Origin: Gnetum montanum
Taxonomy: Eukaryota; Streptophyta; Gnetopsida; Gnetales; Gnetaceae
DNA length: 57,653 bases
Direction: 5' to 3'
Assembly (NCBI GenBank): GCA_015680685.1
Contig: MNCI01003644.1
Span: 249,471-307,123 of the forward strand
Program-made: the position numbers and the translations under genes
Notes under the pieces: generated by a model
The model's input: the letters and a program-made list of their open reading frames with translations, nothing else
Databases searched by the model: none
Told to the model about the DNA's origin: nothing
In this document: piece after piece, positions 35,701 through 50,300 of the stretch
How the letters are laid out: the number at the start of each line of letters is the position of its first letter
Numbering within the stretch: position 1 is the stretch's first letter

Positions 35701-38350
35701 GCACTTGTGTCAGATTGTCATGATAAACACATCACCACCACTATTACACAAAAACACTCGAGAATTCTACTGTGTAATTCACATGCTACCTACAAACTAA
35801 AAAATGCTACACAAGACTCTGCAACTTCCATAGAAAAGGGTTGAATTCATCCACAAAAGCTAGGAAATATGAAATAAGAATCGCAGAGAGAAAACAAATA
35901 CAAGCAAGGAAAAGAACAATGCTACAAAAAATGTTTCCTCTACCTTCAACATTGCTCTGCAACAGCACAACAACAACAAAGTGCAAGGGCACCACATGCT
36001 ACAGATCATAGGAACACCAAGGTTTCAACACATAAAACATTGCACAAGCCTTGAAAGCTTCAAAGCACACTTCCACAAAGTTCTCTATCCAAGATAAAGA
36101 TATCTAATAGATCAAACTAATATGTGGAAATGGCTATGTGACTGCCAAATAAATAGGCCAAGGGTCACGAAATCAACAACTAGGATTAAGACACAAGCAA
36201 AGGCTTCAGACACAAGCAAAGGCTTCATATTACTTATATATCAATTTGTGGCTTAATCTGAATCCACAAAGTCACAACAGTTGGGTCAACATCAAATCGA
36301 CAGTCATAAATTATAATCCACATGATAAGCATGTAGACCAATCACAACTTAGTTCTACAAACTTCCTACCCCAGATTGACCTAGATGTAATCTAAACTAT
36401 CTATCTATCTTGATTGTGATCGTCAATTTGTGGACCCTCACCTTGTAAACTCGACAACAGCACAATAATTTCTACACCAATTTATCTCTCTGGGCCCTGC
36501 AGAACAGAACCTTGTTAAGCTATGCATTGAGTTGGTTGTACACAAAACCAAAATACCTGAAATAACACAGAATGACCTTGATGTAATCTAAACCATACAT
36601 CATGTAATCATGACCATTGATTCCTTGACCATCACCATGTAAAATTCACAACCCTACAGAACCTTGTTAAGCTATGCATTAAGTTGGTTGTACACAAAAC
36701 CAAAATACCTGAAATACCACAGAATGACCTTGATGTAATCTAAACCATACATCATGTAATCATGACCATTAATTCCTTAACCATCACCATGTAAAATTCA
36801 CAACCCTACAGAACCTTGTTAAGCTATGCATTAAGTTGGTTGTACACAAAACCAAAATACCTGAAATACCACAGAATGACCTTGATGTAATCTAAACCAT
36901 ACATCATGTAATCATGACCATTAATTCCTTAACCATCACCATGTAAAATTCACAACCCTACAGCCATTTCTACACATCAATTGATTTGTTTTCTATCTTT
37001 CTCAAACAAAGAGCCCTGCAGAAACTTGTTGGGCTATGCATTAAAGCTTTTGTGTTGGTCATCTGCAGCCCTTGGTGCCCTTGGTGCCCTTGTGCTGAGC
37101 TTTGTGGTTTGTTGCTTTTGCACTATTACAAAGAGATAATAAACGTAGAGGAAACATTTCTTTCTAGCATTATTCTCTTTTTGTTTGTCTCTGTTTTCCT
37201 CTTGTCATTCTTATTTTGCATTTCCTAGCTTTAGTGGGAAGGCACATAAACTGCACAACAGATTCTTCAATTCAAGCGTTTCAACAACTTCTGAATTCCA
37301 TCACTACGTCACTTGAAGTGACAACAAAAGTGGTGACCTTACTTGCAAGTTGTGACATTTCTAGCAGTCCAGTCGCAATGAAATCTATAGGTTGTGATGG
37401 GTTAGCCACGGATCATGCTATGGGACATGATACATGGTTAGGTTCTGGGACGCATCATCATGGGGCATGGTATGTAATGCAGGTAGTGATGGTTGAGTGC
37501 ATTTTTAATGGTTGGCTGGTAAGCCACGAGGGCATACTGTGACTAGTGTAAATTGTGTTAACTCATGAGCCTTATTGCTTTCTAGTACATAACTATGCCT
37601 ATGGTTTGACCCATAATGATTTAGGTCCTTGCAAAGAGTTGTTTAAGGTGATGAAAGCTGGCTTGGAAACGCCACACAGGACTCCACAACACTTGCACAA
37701 GGGTTAGATCTATCAACAAAAGCCCAGAAATGTAGAATAAAAATCACCCCCAAAAAAGTGTTTCCTCTACCCTCTAATCAATCTATTAAACGCACAACCA
37801 CAAGAAGGCATATCGCTCTACACACAAGAAACAAGGCTCAAAACTGTCCATAGGCTCAACAAAGGCTCTACAAAGATCTCTGTTGGAGAGAGAGGGAAAT
37901 CTGTTGGAACTATTGTGCCAAAATGACTACAGCATTTCCCAAATTATAGGATGAGGGTGAAAATATCAACATCATATATTTTTCATATATTCAGAATTCT
38001 TACTCCATTGTCTATAAATACTGAATGTTCCAATATGAGGATCGTAGAAAATCAAGATACAGGCCCAAAAAAAAAAAAGAACAGAAAACAGAAAATAACA
38101 ATGATATATGTAAAGCATGAATTCAGCATTAATAGACAATGCATTAAAAACAGTTGGAAAAGTTAGTTTAAAATTCAAAAAATTTAGCAAACATTGAAAA
38201 GTTCTTGGTGCAATTCAAAATTTGGAAACTATCAACCTTCCAGTGAAATACTAAACCAACGAAAAAACCTGGTTTGATTACACCCCTCATTTATGTGTCA
38301 TTTTTATGTTCTCCTTTGTTTTCTGTTGTTTTAGAAGTTCTCCTTGTATA

Positions 38351-38388
<38 letters not shown>

Positions 38389-41300
38389 ATGCATTCCTAA
38401 GTAGAATCCCCCATGGCCTCCATTCTTCTAACGTGGTGACTTCATTCACATTTACAAACACTGAGGTCAAAGTTGAAATCCCCACAAGGATCATTTCACC
38501 TGCTCAAAAACTTAGAGATTTTAATATATTTGGAACAAGCAGGTCTTGTCATAATTTTTACTAAATTCTTAAGTTTGACAAATAAGAAAGCCAAACTAAA
38601 CTAGGAAGACATTTGAAGTTGATGATTTGTTGTATTGCAGCGTACTTTACAAGTATTGAAAACTATCTATTACTATATATATGGTTATGCAGTACGCCGT
38701 ATATCTGTACATTACCATGGTCAAGTATTACATTCATCATTTGAACAATAAGGAAACAGTAAGTAGATAATGCTTCAGAAAATAAAACTGCTTAATACGT
38801 TTAAGAGACAAACCTGGAGCACAAACCCAACAATACATCCCATATCATTTTTTCAGTGCAACAAATAATAATAATAACCAGATAAATTGAGATGAACAAT
38901 AGCAATATGATCTCAATTTATGACCTTGCAACTTCCAAAAGATGATTGTTCTTTTGTTCTGATACTCCATTTTGGGCAGGTCTGTCTACGCAGCTAGTCT
39001 TATAAATGATGATAATCATCAAAATATGTTTTAAATGCACCATCCATATATTATCTACCATTGAATGTTTTCAACATTATCGTCAATTATTAGCTTGTCA
39101 AATTGGGACTTTGCCCACCATTTATAAGGTTAAATAAATAGAAATCTATGCTTCTATCTAAGGTAGGTCACTTACATCTTAACAGATCTACTTGCAAGCC
39201 TTGCCTCCATATTATCTTTCCTTCTTTTAAATGCCCAAACCAGATTTTACAGGAGATCACATTTGTTAAACAAAAAAAGAAATGACCTTTTTATCATCCA
39301 ATCATTTGAAGAAGTCTCTCCATTATTTTCAAAGGGATCGAATACATAGACCATGGACATGTAAAGGATGGAATCTATGACATCTTGAGAACATCAACAT
39401 AGTTCCTTTAGGTAAGATTGGTGGCAGATTTGTGCAGACACCAAGCTGTTGATCCATGTAATGAGGATGAAACATCTTTATGGAGACTATAACTTTTTAA
39501 ATGCTCTCATAATTACAAATCCCTTCCCTATATAGAAAGGTTTCTAAGCTATTAAGCCTTGGTTGGTGCAGCACACTTCTCTAGTAAATAATGTTTGAAA
39601 GTGAAATCAAACTTCCATTTCTCAATTAAAACAAGCTTATCAAACTTTAAGAGAGGTGCAGCAGGTTAAATTTCATGGTTATTTTAAGGATAACATTTAA
39701 AAACTGTTACTGAGATTGTTTATGGTTAAAGGAATTATGGAAAGTCTGCCAAACAAAGAATGTCTTTGCAGCAGGGGTAATACAAGATAATAGCTACACT
39801 TTCTACTCATAGGAACCAGAGACAATAAACTATTTATTTTATCAATATCCTTTCTTATATTCAATGTGGCAACAATTTCAACAAATGTCAAGGTGAATGC
39901 AACCAACTTCACATAATATAGCTGAGTTCATTAAGGAATGATATCTAAATAAGCTTAATAATAAATATACAAGCTAAGGTTTGAGCAGCTTTACCATGGG
40001 GTGTCTGGTAAAAATTGTGCCGGATAGAAAATTATGGCCTTTTTAGCAGAAGTTGCATCAATCAGAATCATCGTGGATAGCAGCTTTGGCACTATGGTGT
40101 GATTTGGCACATTGTAGAAGGAATTTTCAATGAACAAATAATGGTTAATGCAGTACAGAATATAGAGGAGCAATACCTGAGTTGGGTTTGTGCTTAGTAG
40201 ATGTATGATAATTTAATTGAGATGGATGAATTTTCATTTACTGTTTTATGTTGTAAGGGTACTTTTGAAAGCAAGCAAGGACTGATGCTTCTCCTACCCT
40301 AAAGGGAAGGATTGCTTGAAAAGATGAAAACCTAAAAAGCCAACCCCAAAACCATATAGCCTTCCTTAGTATTTATGTGTTCATGAAATGATGTAAGGTT
40401 TTATCTCATCAGGGGTTATGTACTTGGGACTTTTTGTGGAACCTTTTGTTATGACCAAATAAAAAAAACAATAGCAACATGATTACTTCTATCTGAACGT
40501 TATCTTTTTTCAAAGATATATTAAATCCAAAAAGCCGCACCAACTGTATCAATTATGTAGAACTCAGTTTTGGATTGAACTTTCTCATTTTGAGATCGAA
40601 GAGCAACAATCTTTCCTTTTTGCCGAAAATTCTGCCAGAAATAACACCAAAAAAAATATTTATTTAAATATACAGAAAGTTGTTACTGAATATGTATGTA
40701 AAACAGGATTCAGAAAATAATTTCTTCACATTTTAGAGAAATGACATATCTATATTTCATCCAAGAAGGCATCAGGCAATGCCCAGAAGCCTCTATACAC
40801 ACAACAAGGCATCTGCTAAAACAAAATAAAAGTTTATAAAGCTATGGACCAGTATTTGACTTCACCAAACAATCCAAGACTATGATTTCCAGACTTCATG
40901 GAGTTCAAATCATGAATATTCCTAAATATGTACGTAATGAAGTTGCTTTCATCACATATTCCAGAAAACATCAGTCTTCTACAGGAATGTCATAGGAATG
41001 TTGTGATTAAAAATCTTTGATGTGGTTGTTGCATCATCATCATCACCATCCTAGCCTTGACCCAACAAAATGAGAGATTGACACCACCAAGCAGATCCTC
41101 GAGAGGGTCAGTAGATGAATGAAAGCCTAATCTCATTTTGAGTGGATGCACCAGGTTTTTCTACCATGCTTGTTCTTAAAGGCCCAAGTAGCAAGATAAA
41201 GACAAGAACTACTCTGCAACAGTTTACTCTGGGGAAAGCTTACCAAATACCAGTAACATGACTGGCAACCCTAGCAAGCCCTAGAAATGAAAAACCTAAT

Positions 41301-44300
41301 TAACATAGGTGGCTGAATCTTGTACTTAAACTGAGAAAGTCCATCTTGCAAATCCTACAAATGGCATGTAGCATTGAACCAGAAACCAACAGTGTCTTAT
41401 TAGCAAATTTGCTATCTTTGAAGATAACTACAACTAATCATGAATCTAGTATGATTTGAAGCATCTTACAAAGAAATAATATGCAAGCTATGGATGGTAC
41501 AACTAATCATTATGTACTAGTTTTGGGACATGAAGATTGCTGCCCAACCTAGCTCCTCACAGGGATCTTACCCCTGCAGCCTTGCCCCAGCCTTACAAAG
41601 AAAGTACCAGAACTTGAAACCAAGTTTTTCCTACCACATTTTCCAAAGTTATGATTAAACTAGTACCTGGATGTGATTATGCTACTTTTAAACTTTCATT
41701 ACAAATTTATCCTATCATTGTATTTCAAATCTTATTTTCAATATATACTCCTTTTACTTGTTTGAAAAAACAAGAAGCATTTCATGGATTCTCCAGGATG
41801 ACCCTAGGGATCTACTGTACAGAATTAATTTCAGCCACATGTTTACAGAACCTTTTTATACCTACATGTAACTTGCAAGGATTTGAATGTGTGACATGTA
41901 GTATGCAAGTCACAGATCTTACAAGTAAGCTACAAATATTATGATATACCCTATTTTCACTTTTCCACAATATATTTAAACAAAAATATGGTCTAATCTC
42001 TAGGGACGACCACTTCAAGTAATAGTAAGGTGCTTGTTTCAATAGTAAGGTGCCTGTTTCTCAAGTCATAAGACCTGGGTCCAAGCCTTGGCAGAGCTAC
42101 TAAAAATAGGTTAGGCTTTCACTCATCCACCACCCTCCTAAGACCCTGCCTTAGCGGGATGACCATTGAGCCTCTAAGTGATGATCCTTATGGTCTAATT
42201 TCTCTCCAAAGTTATAAGATATTCAGAAAAACATCCACAAAATCCAAATTTTTAATGAAAATAAAAAGAAAAAAAAAAGACATGTTTGACTACATCCAAC
42301 ATAAAGTTGAGTCTCAATATTCTTAATATGTAAGCCCATTTATGGAAATCTGTTGCAACAAATTACCAAATTGTGTATTCATTCTGTCCATAAATCCTCT
42401 TCGACTATGCCATCTACTGTTAACGTCTTAGGTTATATCTTTTAGATGTTTTAAACATACAGAACTGAAACTCCACATATTACAACAGATATGAAATCTA
42501 ATATATCATAAAAACCTATTTCAATATTTGTATGAGATCTGTGGAAGACATCATTTTCTGAAAAACCAGTTATACTCACTAGTGCAATACTGCTTCCTCG
42601 TTCAGGGTGGCGAGGCACAACAATGGTAAGCAGTTCAGGGAACTCTTTAGCTAATTCTTTGTGAATCCAGAACATTACTGTAACAAGTGAATAAATTCAA
42701 ATATAAAAAGCAGTTCTTCTCCATGCATAACCCTAATTAACACCATGGAAATTACAGCAATGCCCCAAAATTCCAACCAACTTGAAATTTCTTCATCAAG
42801 GCGTATCAAAATAAGAAAACCTCCTAGAAATAATAGCTATTGATGGTAACTAACTAATAAAGAAATTGCAATTAAAAAACTCAATTAAAGACTAGTTGAA
42901 GTTGTTTTCATGATGCTTAAAATGTGTGTCACTGTACCAATAATATTCTGGCTTCTAACTTCATTTAAACTAACATTCTCTCCAACATGTAATTGTCTCA
43001 CATACCAGGGTAATAAACAATGCATGGGTATTGCTCACTGCTTGCATGATTCTTGAAGTTGTAGTTAGAGAAAATTTTGTTTGCTAACAGAGTCAAAAGT
43101 GTAGATCAAAGGTGCTTATTATCCAGCCACAACTTCTTGGATGGCATAGGTAGCTCCCCATTATTGAGCAAAAGCAAATAGATAAGTGTCACCGACATTC
43201 TGTCATCAGCAGTTAGCACAGAGCTCAAGAAATTGGAAATGGATGATATAGACAGCATGTTAAAACAACTTTCAGCATCTCTCCTTTGACAAACAGAAAG
43301 AGAGGATCAGCTCCATTATGATCCTCATCCGCATCGTAATTGCATTATTCACTTAACAAGCAAAATCCCTATAATACACCAGGCCAACTCAAAAAACAAA
43401 CAATAAATGTTTCTCTTCATAGAATGGCAGCCCATCATATAATATATATACTGAAAAACATTAGCCAAGATCACCTGTTTAGCAGTAGAGAATATGACAA
43501 AAAGCATGTTCTATTATTACAAAGGATAGATGTATAATGAGTGTAAAATCAATGGTGAGAAGAAGGTTGCAAAGCCAAAACTTAAATGCAAATCCAAAGT
43601 GAAAATATGCTAATTGATGCTAACACGAGGCAATGCTTAAATGGTGAAGCCATGAATGTAATCTGCACAGAGTTATGTTTATGCTTCTGCTTCGTTATAA
43701 CACAATGTTTGAAGACATTCGCATTTATAGAGTTTGGATCCCTTCTTTTTTTGTTCAAATTTGAAATCACATGGAATTTATTGGACTTTTTGACAAGTCT
43801 TTTAGGCTCTTTTTGGATTTAATAAAAGAGAAGACATTTAATTTTGCTAATTTAGGTTTAGTTTCTTTTCAGAAGAACAGAATATTAAATTTTATAAGAC
43901 AAGAAATATTGCAACTTTTGAATAAATTGCAATAAAATATAGCTTATTGACTGCAAAAATGTTTCTTCCACTTTTGGAACCACACAAAGGACATTGGAAA
44001 TGCTTACTCCTCAAAAAATGTCAATTTCCCAGTGCTAAACTTTATGTCATAGCAAATTAGAGTTCATATCATAGTTGAGACAATGAATATTTAGGAGTTT
44101 AGAAATAAAACATGGAGTATTAAAAATTCGCAGAAGACAGAACATATGGAATGCAATTTTAATAACAACATACACAGTGGAGAAATAGAAGTGACAATTC
44201 AATGCAAGAAAGTCCCTCCTGCAAACAATTGTGCTACCTAGGATCAGTGCTCCAATCAGATGGTGAAATTGATAAAACTAGAAGAAATAGAATTGAGGCA

Positions 44301-47300
44301 AGATGGTCAAAATGGAGACAAGTTAGTGGCGTTATATGTGACAAAAGAATGCCAATAAAATTGAAGGAGAAAATTGACAAGACAGCAATCATGCCTGCTA
44401 TCTTATATGATGTTAAATGGTGAGTAGTCCCAATAGCGATAACACTTGGTACACCCAGTAGTGATATTGCTTGATAACCCAATGGTCAATGCATATGTCT
44501 AAGACATGATGGCAAGTTAGAGGACACTTTTTATCGTAGGCTAAACTAGGATTTATATTCTTTATTTTAATAATTAGTTAGTTAGTTAATTTCTATGTTC
44601 TCACTTAGCTTAACCATGGGCATAACAACATCAATGATCGTATAGGGGCCACTACTACTCTAAGTGCAAAGACAGTGACCTGTAATCACCTAACAAGACT
44701 AAACGCTATTGCTAGCCTATCCACGGATTATGACATAGTCTACCATGATGCTTGTATATGGTATGGTTGGGCATTGGGTATACTCGTTGCTCATCAAAAA
44801 CCATGTCATTAGAAGAGGCTCTAGGAGTAGAAAGATACATGTTATTGCTTTTGTTCATTTTTTAATAAAAAATGCTGTACACTTTTTTTATTCAGGTACC
44901 TTTATCATTGCAATATACAAGGTTTTGATAACTGTTTACAAATTCTAAAGTTGAATGCAAATCACATTTTGGCTGTTTTCATAAAAGTACTTCATGCTAA
45001 GATGTAGGAATAAGGAACAACGACAAGAGGTAGAAAAATAACAGGTCAATAGGACAAAGCTGTCATTTAAGATGGCTGTGACATAGAAATAATTTGGTAA
45101 CTTCCTCTCTTAAAAATAAACAATCTCTTTGCTAAGCTTCAATAAGAAAACTTCAACATTTCCTATTTTGGTAAGTTCAATAATTTTAGAAAAAAAAAAC
45201 AGAAAACATTAGCACTGACCATCCTCTTCACCCTCATGTGTTGACGAAGCCATCCAAATGCTTTTGCCTGAAACGGGCATAAGCAATTCCTCCATTTCTG
45301 CACTCACACGAGGATTACTTCTAACTCCTCCTAACACTGAAATATCAAAGAAAACAGGTAAATCATTATCACTTTATTTTTCAAATAATTAAACATAATA
45401 CTTGTATTTAAGAAATTTGCTGATGCAAATAAATAATTAAATATCCTTGTTCAATCAAAACGATTTTTAAAGATAAAGCTAGAACTTCTAACGCTTCCTG
45501 TTACTGCTGTCAAGTAGCACTGTTGTAAATACAGAAACAGATCATTAGCAAATTAAATATATTTTGCCATGGTACCATGCAATGCAAACGGTAATGGCTA
45601 TACAAAAATATTAATTTCTAACATATTCAACTAACTCCAATATAATTGCCTATTGATATCTAAAAAGGTTTCCTATTCCCTCTGAAAAAATATTTCAAAA
45701 GGTTTGACAAAACCCTTATCGATAGGCCTTCAACATTATGGAAATGTTGGCAGACGAATCTTTGGAAAATTATCATTCAATTACTGCTTCAAACAAAAAT
45801 CTATTAGATCAATATATTACAATCTACATCTATTTGCAATAAACAAAAAGGCAGTGTTAGCCAGCTGCTATTATATACATAGTTACTCCATGCAGTCTAT
45901 GGGCTAATACTGAATTAGACTTTTTATTTTCTTTATAAATAAATGATTGCTAGGTTCTTCTGGTCCTGACATTAACATAAGATCTTTCCGTTTCATAAAT
46001 TGCAACATGTAAGAATTCTTAAAAACTCAAAAGTACATTCATGACAAATTTTTGCAATAGAAAGTAACAACTAGCAATCGGACAAATAAGTATGTAGACT
46101 CTTCTTCCATTTTACTCTGTTATCAAATCTGCAAAGAACTGTTTCATATTTTAAAAATCACCTTAAATAAGCCATGTTTAAGAGGTTTTGTAATTATTAG
46201 CATACATAAACAAAAGAATTACCATACTTCAAATTTCCAGCAAAGTTTATTTGAAATGAAGACGCTCCAAGTAGCTGGAAATGCAAAGCTTCGTGTGTAT
46301 TCTGAAGCATCACAATGCGAAAAACAAAGTTTGTTTACAACAAATAAGTAAATGCCAATTGATACCGGAAAAAATCCCTTTCTGTAGCAACAACCACAGA
46401 ATTTGCATACCTGTGGCACAATTAATGCAAATTGTGATAACATTAACATGACTAGTGAGCTTGCAGGAGCAACTGACCACCATCTCAAAGATTTAGCTGA
46501 TATTTTAGCATTTAACAATGCAAGGAGCATCTGTTGAAAATAAAATATCAATAGAAAAAATATAATGAAGTGAACATTTAACTCTATCAACAAATATCAA
46601 AGTCATCAAGTCTGACTTCAATAATTTTCAAGTTTCACAACATCAATAACTAAAAACCAATTACCAGCAATAACATACAAGAGCATACGGAAACAACATG
46701 CACATATGATTGATTATTAGTTGAGACAACATTATTTCAAGAAGACGGCAAAAATGGAACATACGAAAATTCATCAAATGAAAAAGACCCATCAATGATT
46801 TAAATACCCCTGTCATTGAAGCAGAAAGAAGAAGATTTGGCCACAATTCACTTTCGATAAAAATGCCAACATCTGGACTCCAGTGTTTCAAAAATGCATC
46901 CACAGCTGTAGGAGTATCAATAGGAGCAAACTGAAATTCAATTATTCAGAATATGAATCAGAATTCCATACTCTTAAAACATGCTAAGAAAAAGATTTTA
47001 CCAATACACAGTTCACGAATAGAACAAGAATATTCAAAACACAGACCATTTTATATTGATCAAGCTACTTACACTTTTACCATCATAAATGCAAACTATA
47101 CAATATCCATATTTACATGTTTAGAGAACATAATAAACATCAAAATTTGATTCTTGTTTCTGCTTCAAATGCAACTCTGGCAAAAGCAATTTTGCAATCT
47201 TTCTTTACATGCCCATGTTTACCAAATTTCCGACAAATTCGTAAACTCTTGTTCTTACTGCTCTTCACAACCAGCGCTTGATTTCCTGATGAAGTTTCTC

Positions 47301-50300
47301 AACTCTAAGAACAATGTAATTCTTTCATTCTAGAAACAGCAACCACTTCCTCGTAGTCCACTGCTATGAAGGTATTGGGACTGATTCTTGTCACCGCATG
47401 CCCCAGCTTCTTGGCAATACTCCCAACAAGATTAACAAGCATTCATTGCTCAAAACCTCATGAGCCACTGCTTCTAAAAATGCTACTGCAGCATTAAATT
47501 TTGCCAAAACCTTATTGAAAGATGTAGTAGCTTGAAACCCTGAATTGAATTTCCTAAACAAACTCAATGTTAATTTTTATCCACTTACTGTACTAGAATT
47601 GAATCTACAATGTACCTACACATCAAGCATAGTGCCCTGTAATCCAATTTCTGAAATCTTCATTGGTCATGGAAGAAGGTTTTCCAATCAAAACACCATC
47701 CCATTCCTTTTCATACAACAAATCTACAACCCTCATCTTCCAAATGCTATAAAAAATTCCATTGAACTTTTGAACAAGAGCAATGTTTGAAGCCATGACT
47801 ACCACTCAAGTAAGAAACTCTAAAAGAAAAATCCAAAAAATCTAAGTGAATCCAAAGAAACACCTGAAAATTTATCTCCTCTCTTGTTTCTCCACAAACA
47901 TCACCACCACAACCTAAAATTCCTACAGCTACCACATCAAGATTTTCAGAAATTTTATTCTTTGCAGAATTGCAACCTTGATCTCACTTGCACAAAAGAA
48001 CCCGCCAAAGAAAAATCAAGCAAGCCCTCAGCTGCACTCTAATATACTATGTCGCCAAAAAAAGAGCACAACAAATTACATGTATAGAAAAACAATGTAC
48101 GACAAAAAACACAAAGATAACACCACAGACAAATCCTGAAGATAATGAACAAAATACAAAACCAAAACCAGATCCAAAACAGCAGCTGATACAAAATAGT
48201 AAATAAGAAACATAAAATTGATGAGGTTAAACCCTCAAGAACAAAGCAAGCTCCATAGGAGAAGCCAAGTTTTTACAGCTCAATTGATCCATATGAGTAT
48301 TCACACAATGACCAAGGATCCAATCCTTAAATAAGCAAAGACATGTAATGGACTCCAATCTAGAAACATAAGAATCTCAACAATGTAGAGCATTCCAAAG
48401 AATCACTTCTAAATTAAAAAGAGACCCCACAAAACTATCTAAAAATAAACAATTAAGTGACAACAGCTCATCCCTTGCAAAAAGATCATAATTATCAATT
48501 AAACAATAAAGCTAAAAAATTTAGCTTCATGTTCATTACAAATCTCTTGGCAAGATGTGTGTTTCTCAAGTTGTAAGACATGGGTTTGAGCTTGAGCACA
48601 ACCACTTGAAAAAGGTTAAGCTTTCACTCATTGACCGACCCTCCCAAAACCCTGCCTTGACAGGATAAGCATTGAACCTCTAGGTGATGATCCTCTTTTC
48701 ATTACAAATCTGTATTTTTGAAAGCTGAAATTGTTTTCTTAATATAGAAATATTAAAACCACTAAAGCTATAGGACAAACTTGTATCCTCTATATTAGAA
48801 AATCTGAGATGAAGGCAATGTGTCAAAAGAATTGGAATATGACTTTCTATTATAGATCTTCAGCTTTTGGCTCATGCATATCTTGTATGGGAAATTTGAG
48901 ACTTTTGTATTACTGTTACAGGAAAGAATGCAAGGTACTAATATTCTCCAACAAGTACACATATGTGATATTACATGCACTAAATATTGCAGTGTGTTAG
49001 CAACTTATCTGTTATTGTTATACATTATGGTTTGTTGATTTTTGTTAGTTGTAGCTGTTTTGATACTTTTGCTAAAAGTTTCAATAATTTGATTCATGAA
49101 TTATTGCTTCATATGATTCCTGTACTTGTTGACAAACTGTCCATGTAAACAAGTTCATTAACGTGCACTATCTAGTTTCTCATTTTTCCTTCTTGTTGAA
49201 TTATAAATATTGTATATTTGAATAATATGGCATAAGAAGGCACAGCAGTGCATATAGTTTTCTTCTTTCTTAATTGCAATTTATTTCTTAAATGAATAAC
49301 TGGAAACTGAAAATTTTTATTATGTTCAGGAAATCACAAAGGATTTGTTGGACGGCTACAAAGCCTCAACATATTTTTGAAGAAAGTTGAAAACATCATT
49401 GATGTAATGCCCCAAGCAGATTGGGTCAATCTGAAAGAAAGCAATCAGTAGATTACAATTAATAGTATAATTCAATCGAATGTGAGCCAAAGATGGGCAA
49501 AATAAAAAAAAAATGTTCTTCATCTTCTATGCTTTGCTTGCAGAGTCTGTAAATACGCTCTTCTCCTGGTAAATTGATCCAACAACCTCTCTCAAGAAGG
49601 AGATAATGAGAGCTCATTCTTGCTCTAGCAATTTGATTCCTTNCTCTCCTGGTAAATTGATCCAACAACCTCTCTCAAGAAGGATAATGAGAGCTCATTC
49701 TTGCTCTAGCAATTTGATTCCTTAAATGAATAAGAATAGCTGAGAATAGATACTTTTGAGAAATAGATGACAAGCCTCCTTTAACATAATGTAACTAAAA
49801 ATGTTTTTCCTCGACATGTTCAACCGAACTTTAGCCAAGACTTTTTCTTTTATAGTTTTCCGAAAGATCCTCTATTACAATATTCTATGAATGAAGCCAG
49901 AATTTTCCTTGATGCAACCAACCATTTTCTTTTGTAGCATTCATTATCTCCTTGGAATAACATGATTTGTAAGATTGAATGAGCTTACCAGTTAAATTGC
50001 CAATTATATGCCCAAGTAAGCATTGAAATCATGACCTCATACTAGAGATACTTAAAAAACGAGGGCATGATTTTTCAAACGACAAATAGAAAAATTCAAA
50101 TGATTCTTCAATATGTATTCATGATATTGTTTGCACAATGTAAAACTGAAAATACCTGACAGATGACACAATCTGGAAGCTTGTGTTCAAGAACAGTACT
50201 GGAGACAAAATCATAAGGGATCTTTTTAGTATATGCAGGAAGAAAATATTTGAAGAGAAAACAAATATATATGTAACAAATATCTCCTTGAACTCCTGAG

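Larger units (their letters stand above)
33179..40540 (-). other. KDTA: KDTA intron 9 (7,362 bases)
   Basis: It holds a tRNA-like relic (33655-33755, minus: GACCAACCTGGTTGGTGTG then GAGTTTGACTTCC), an RTE-type 3' end relic (35150-35222), a large inverted repeat with a 152-bp tandem array in its centre (35390-37620), a third copy of the arm (37680-37900) and a TG/TA microsatellite (38352-38390). I see no gene inside. Confidence 0.8.
46931..50155 (-). other. KDTA: KDTA intron 3 (3,225 bases)
   Basis: It holds a minus-strand copia-type element (47140-48540), a SINE-like family B copy directly next to its LTR (48552-48693), the unknown dispersed repeat (48705-48930) and a non-LTR retroelement fragment with an N in the sequence (49440-49723). 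Confidence 0.75.

Noticed and set aside
37216-37542. 108-residue open frame in KDTA intron 9
   Set aside because: It lies within the right arm of the inverted repeat and is not conserved in frame in the other arm copies.
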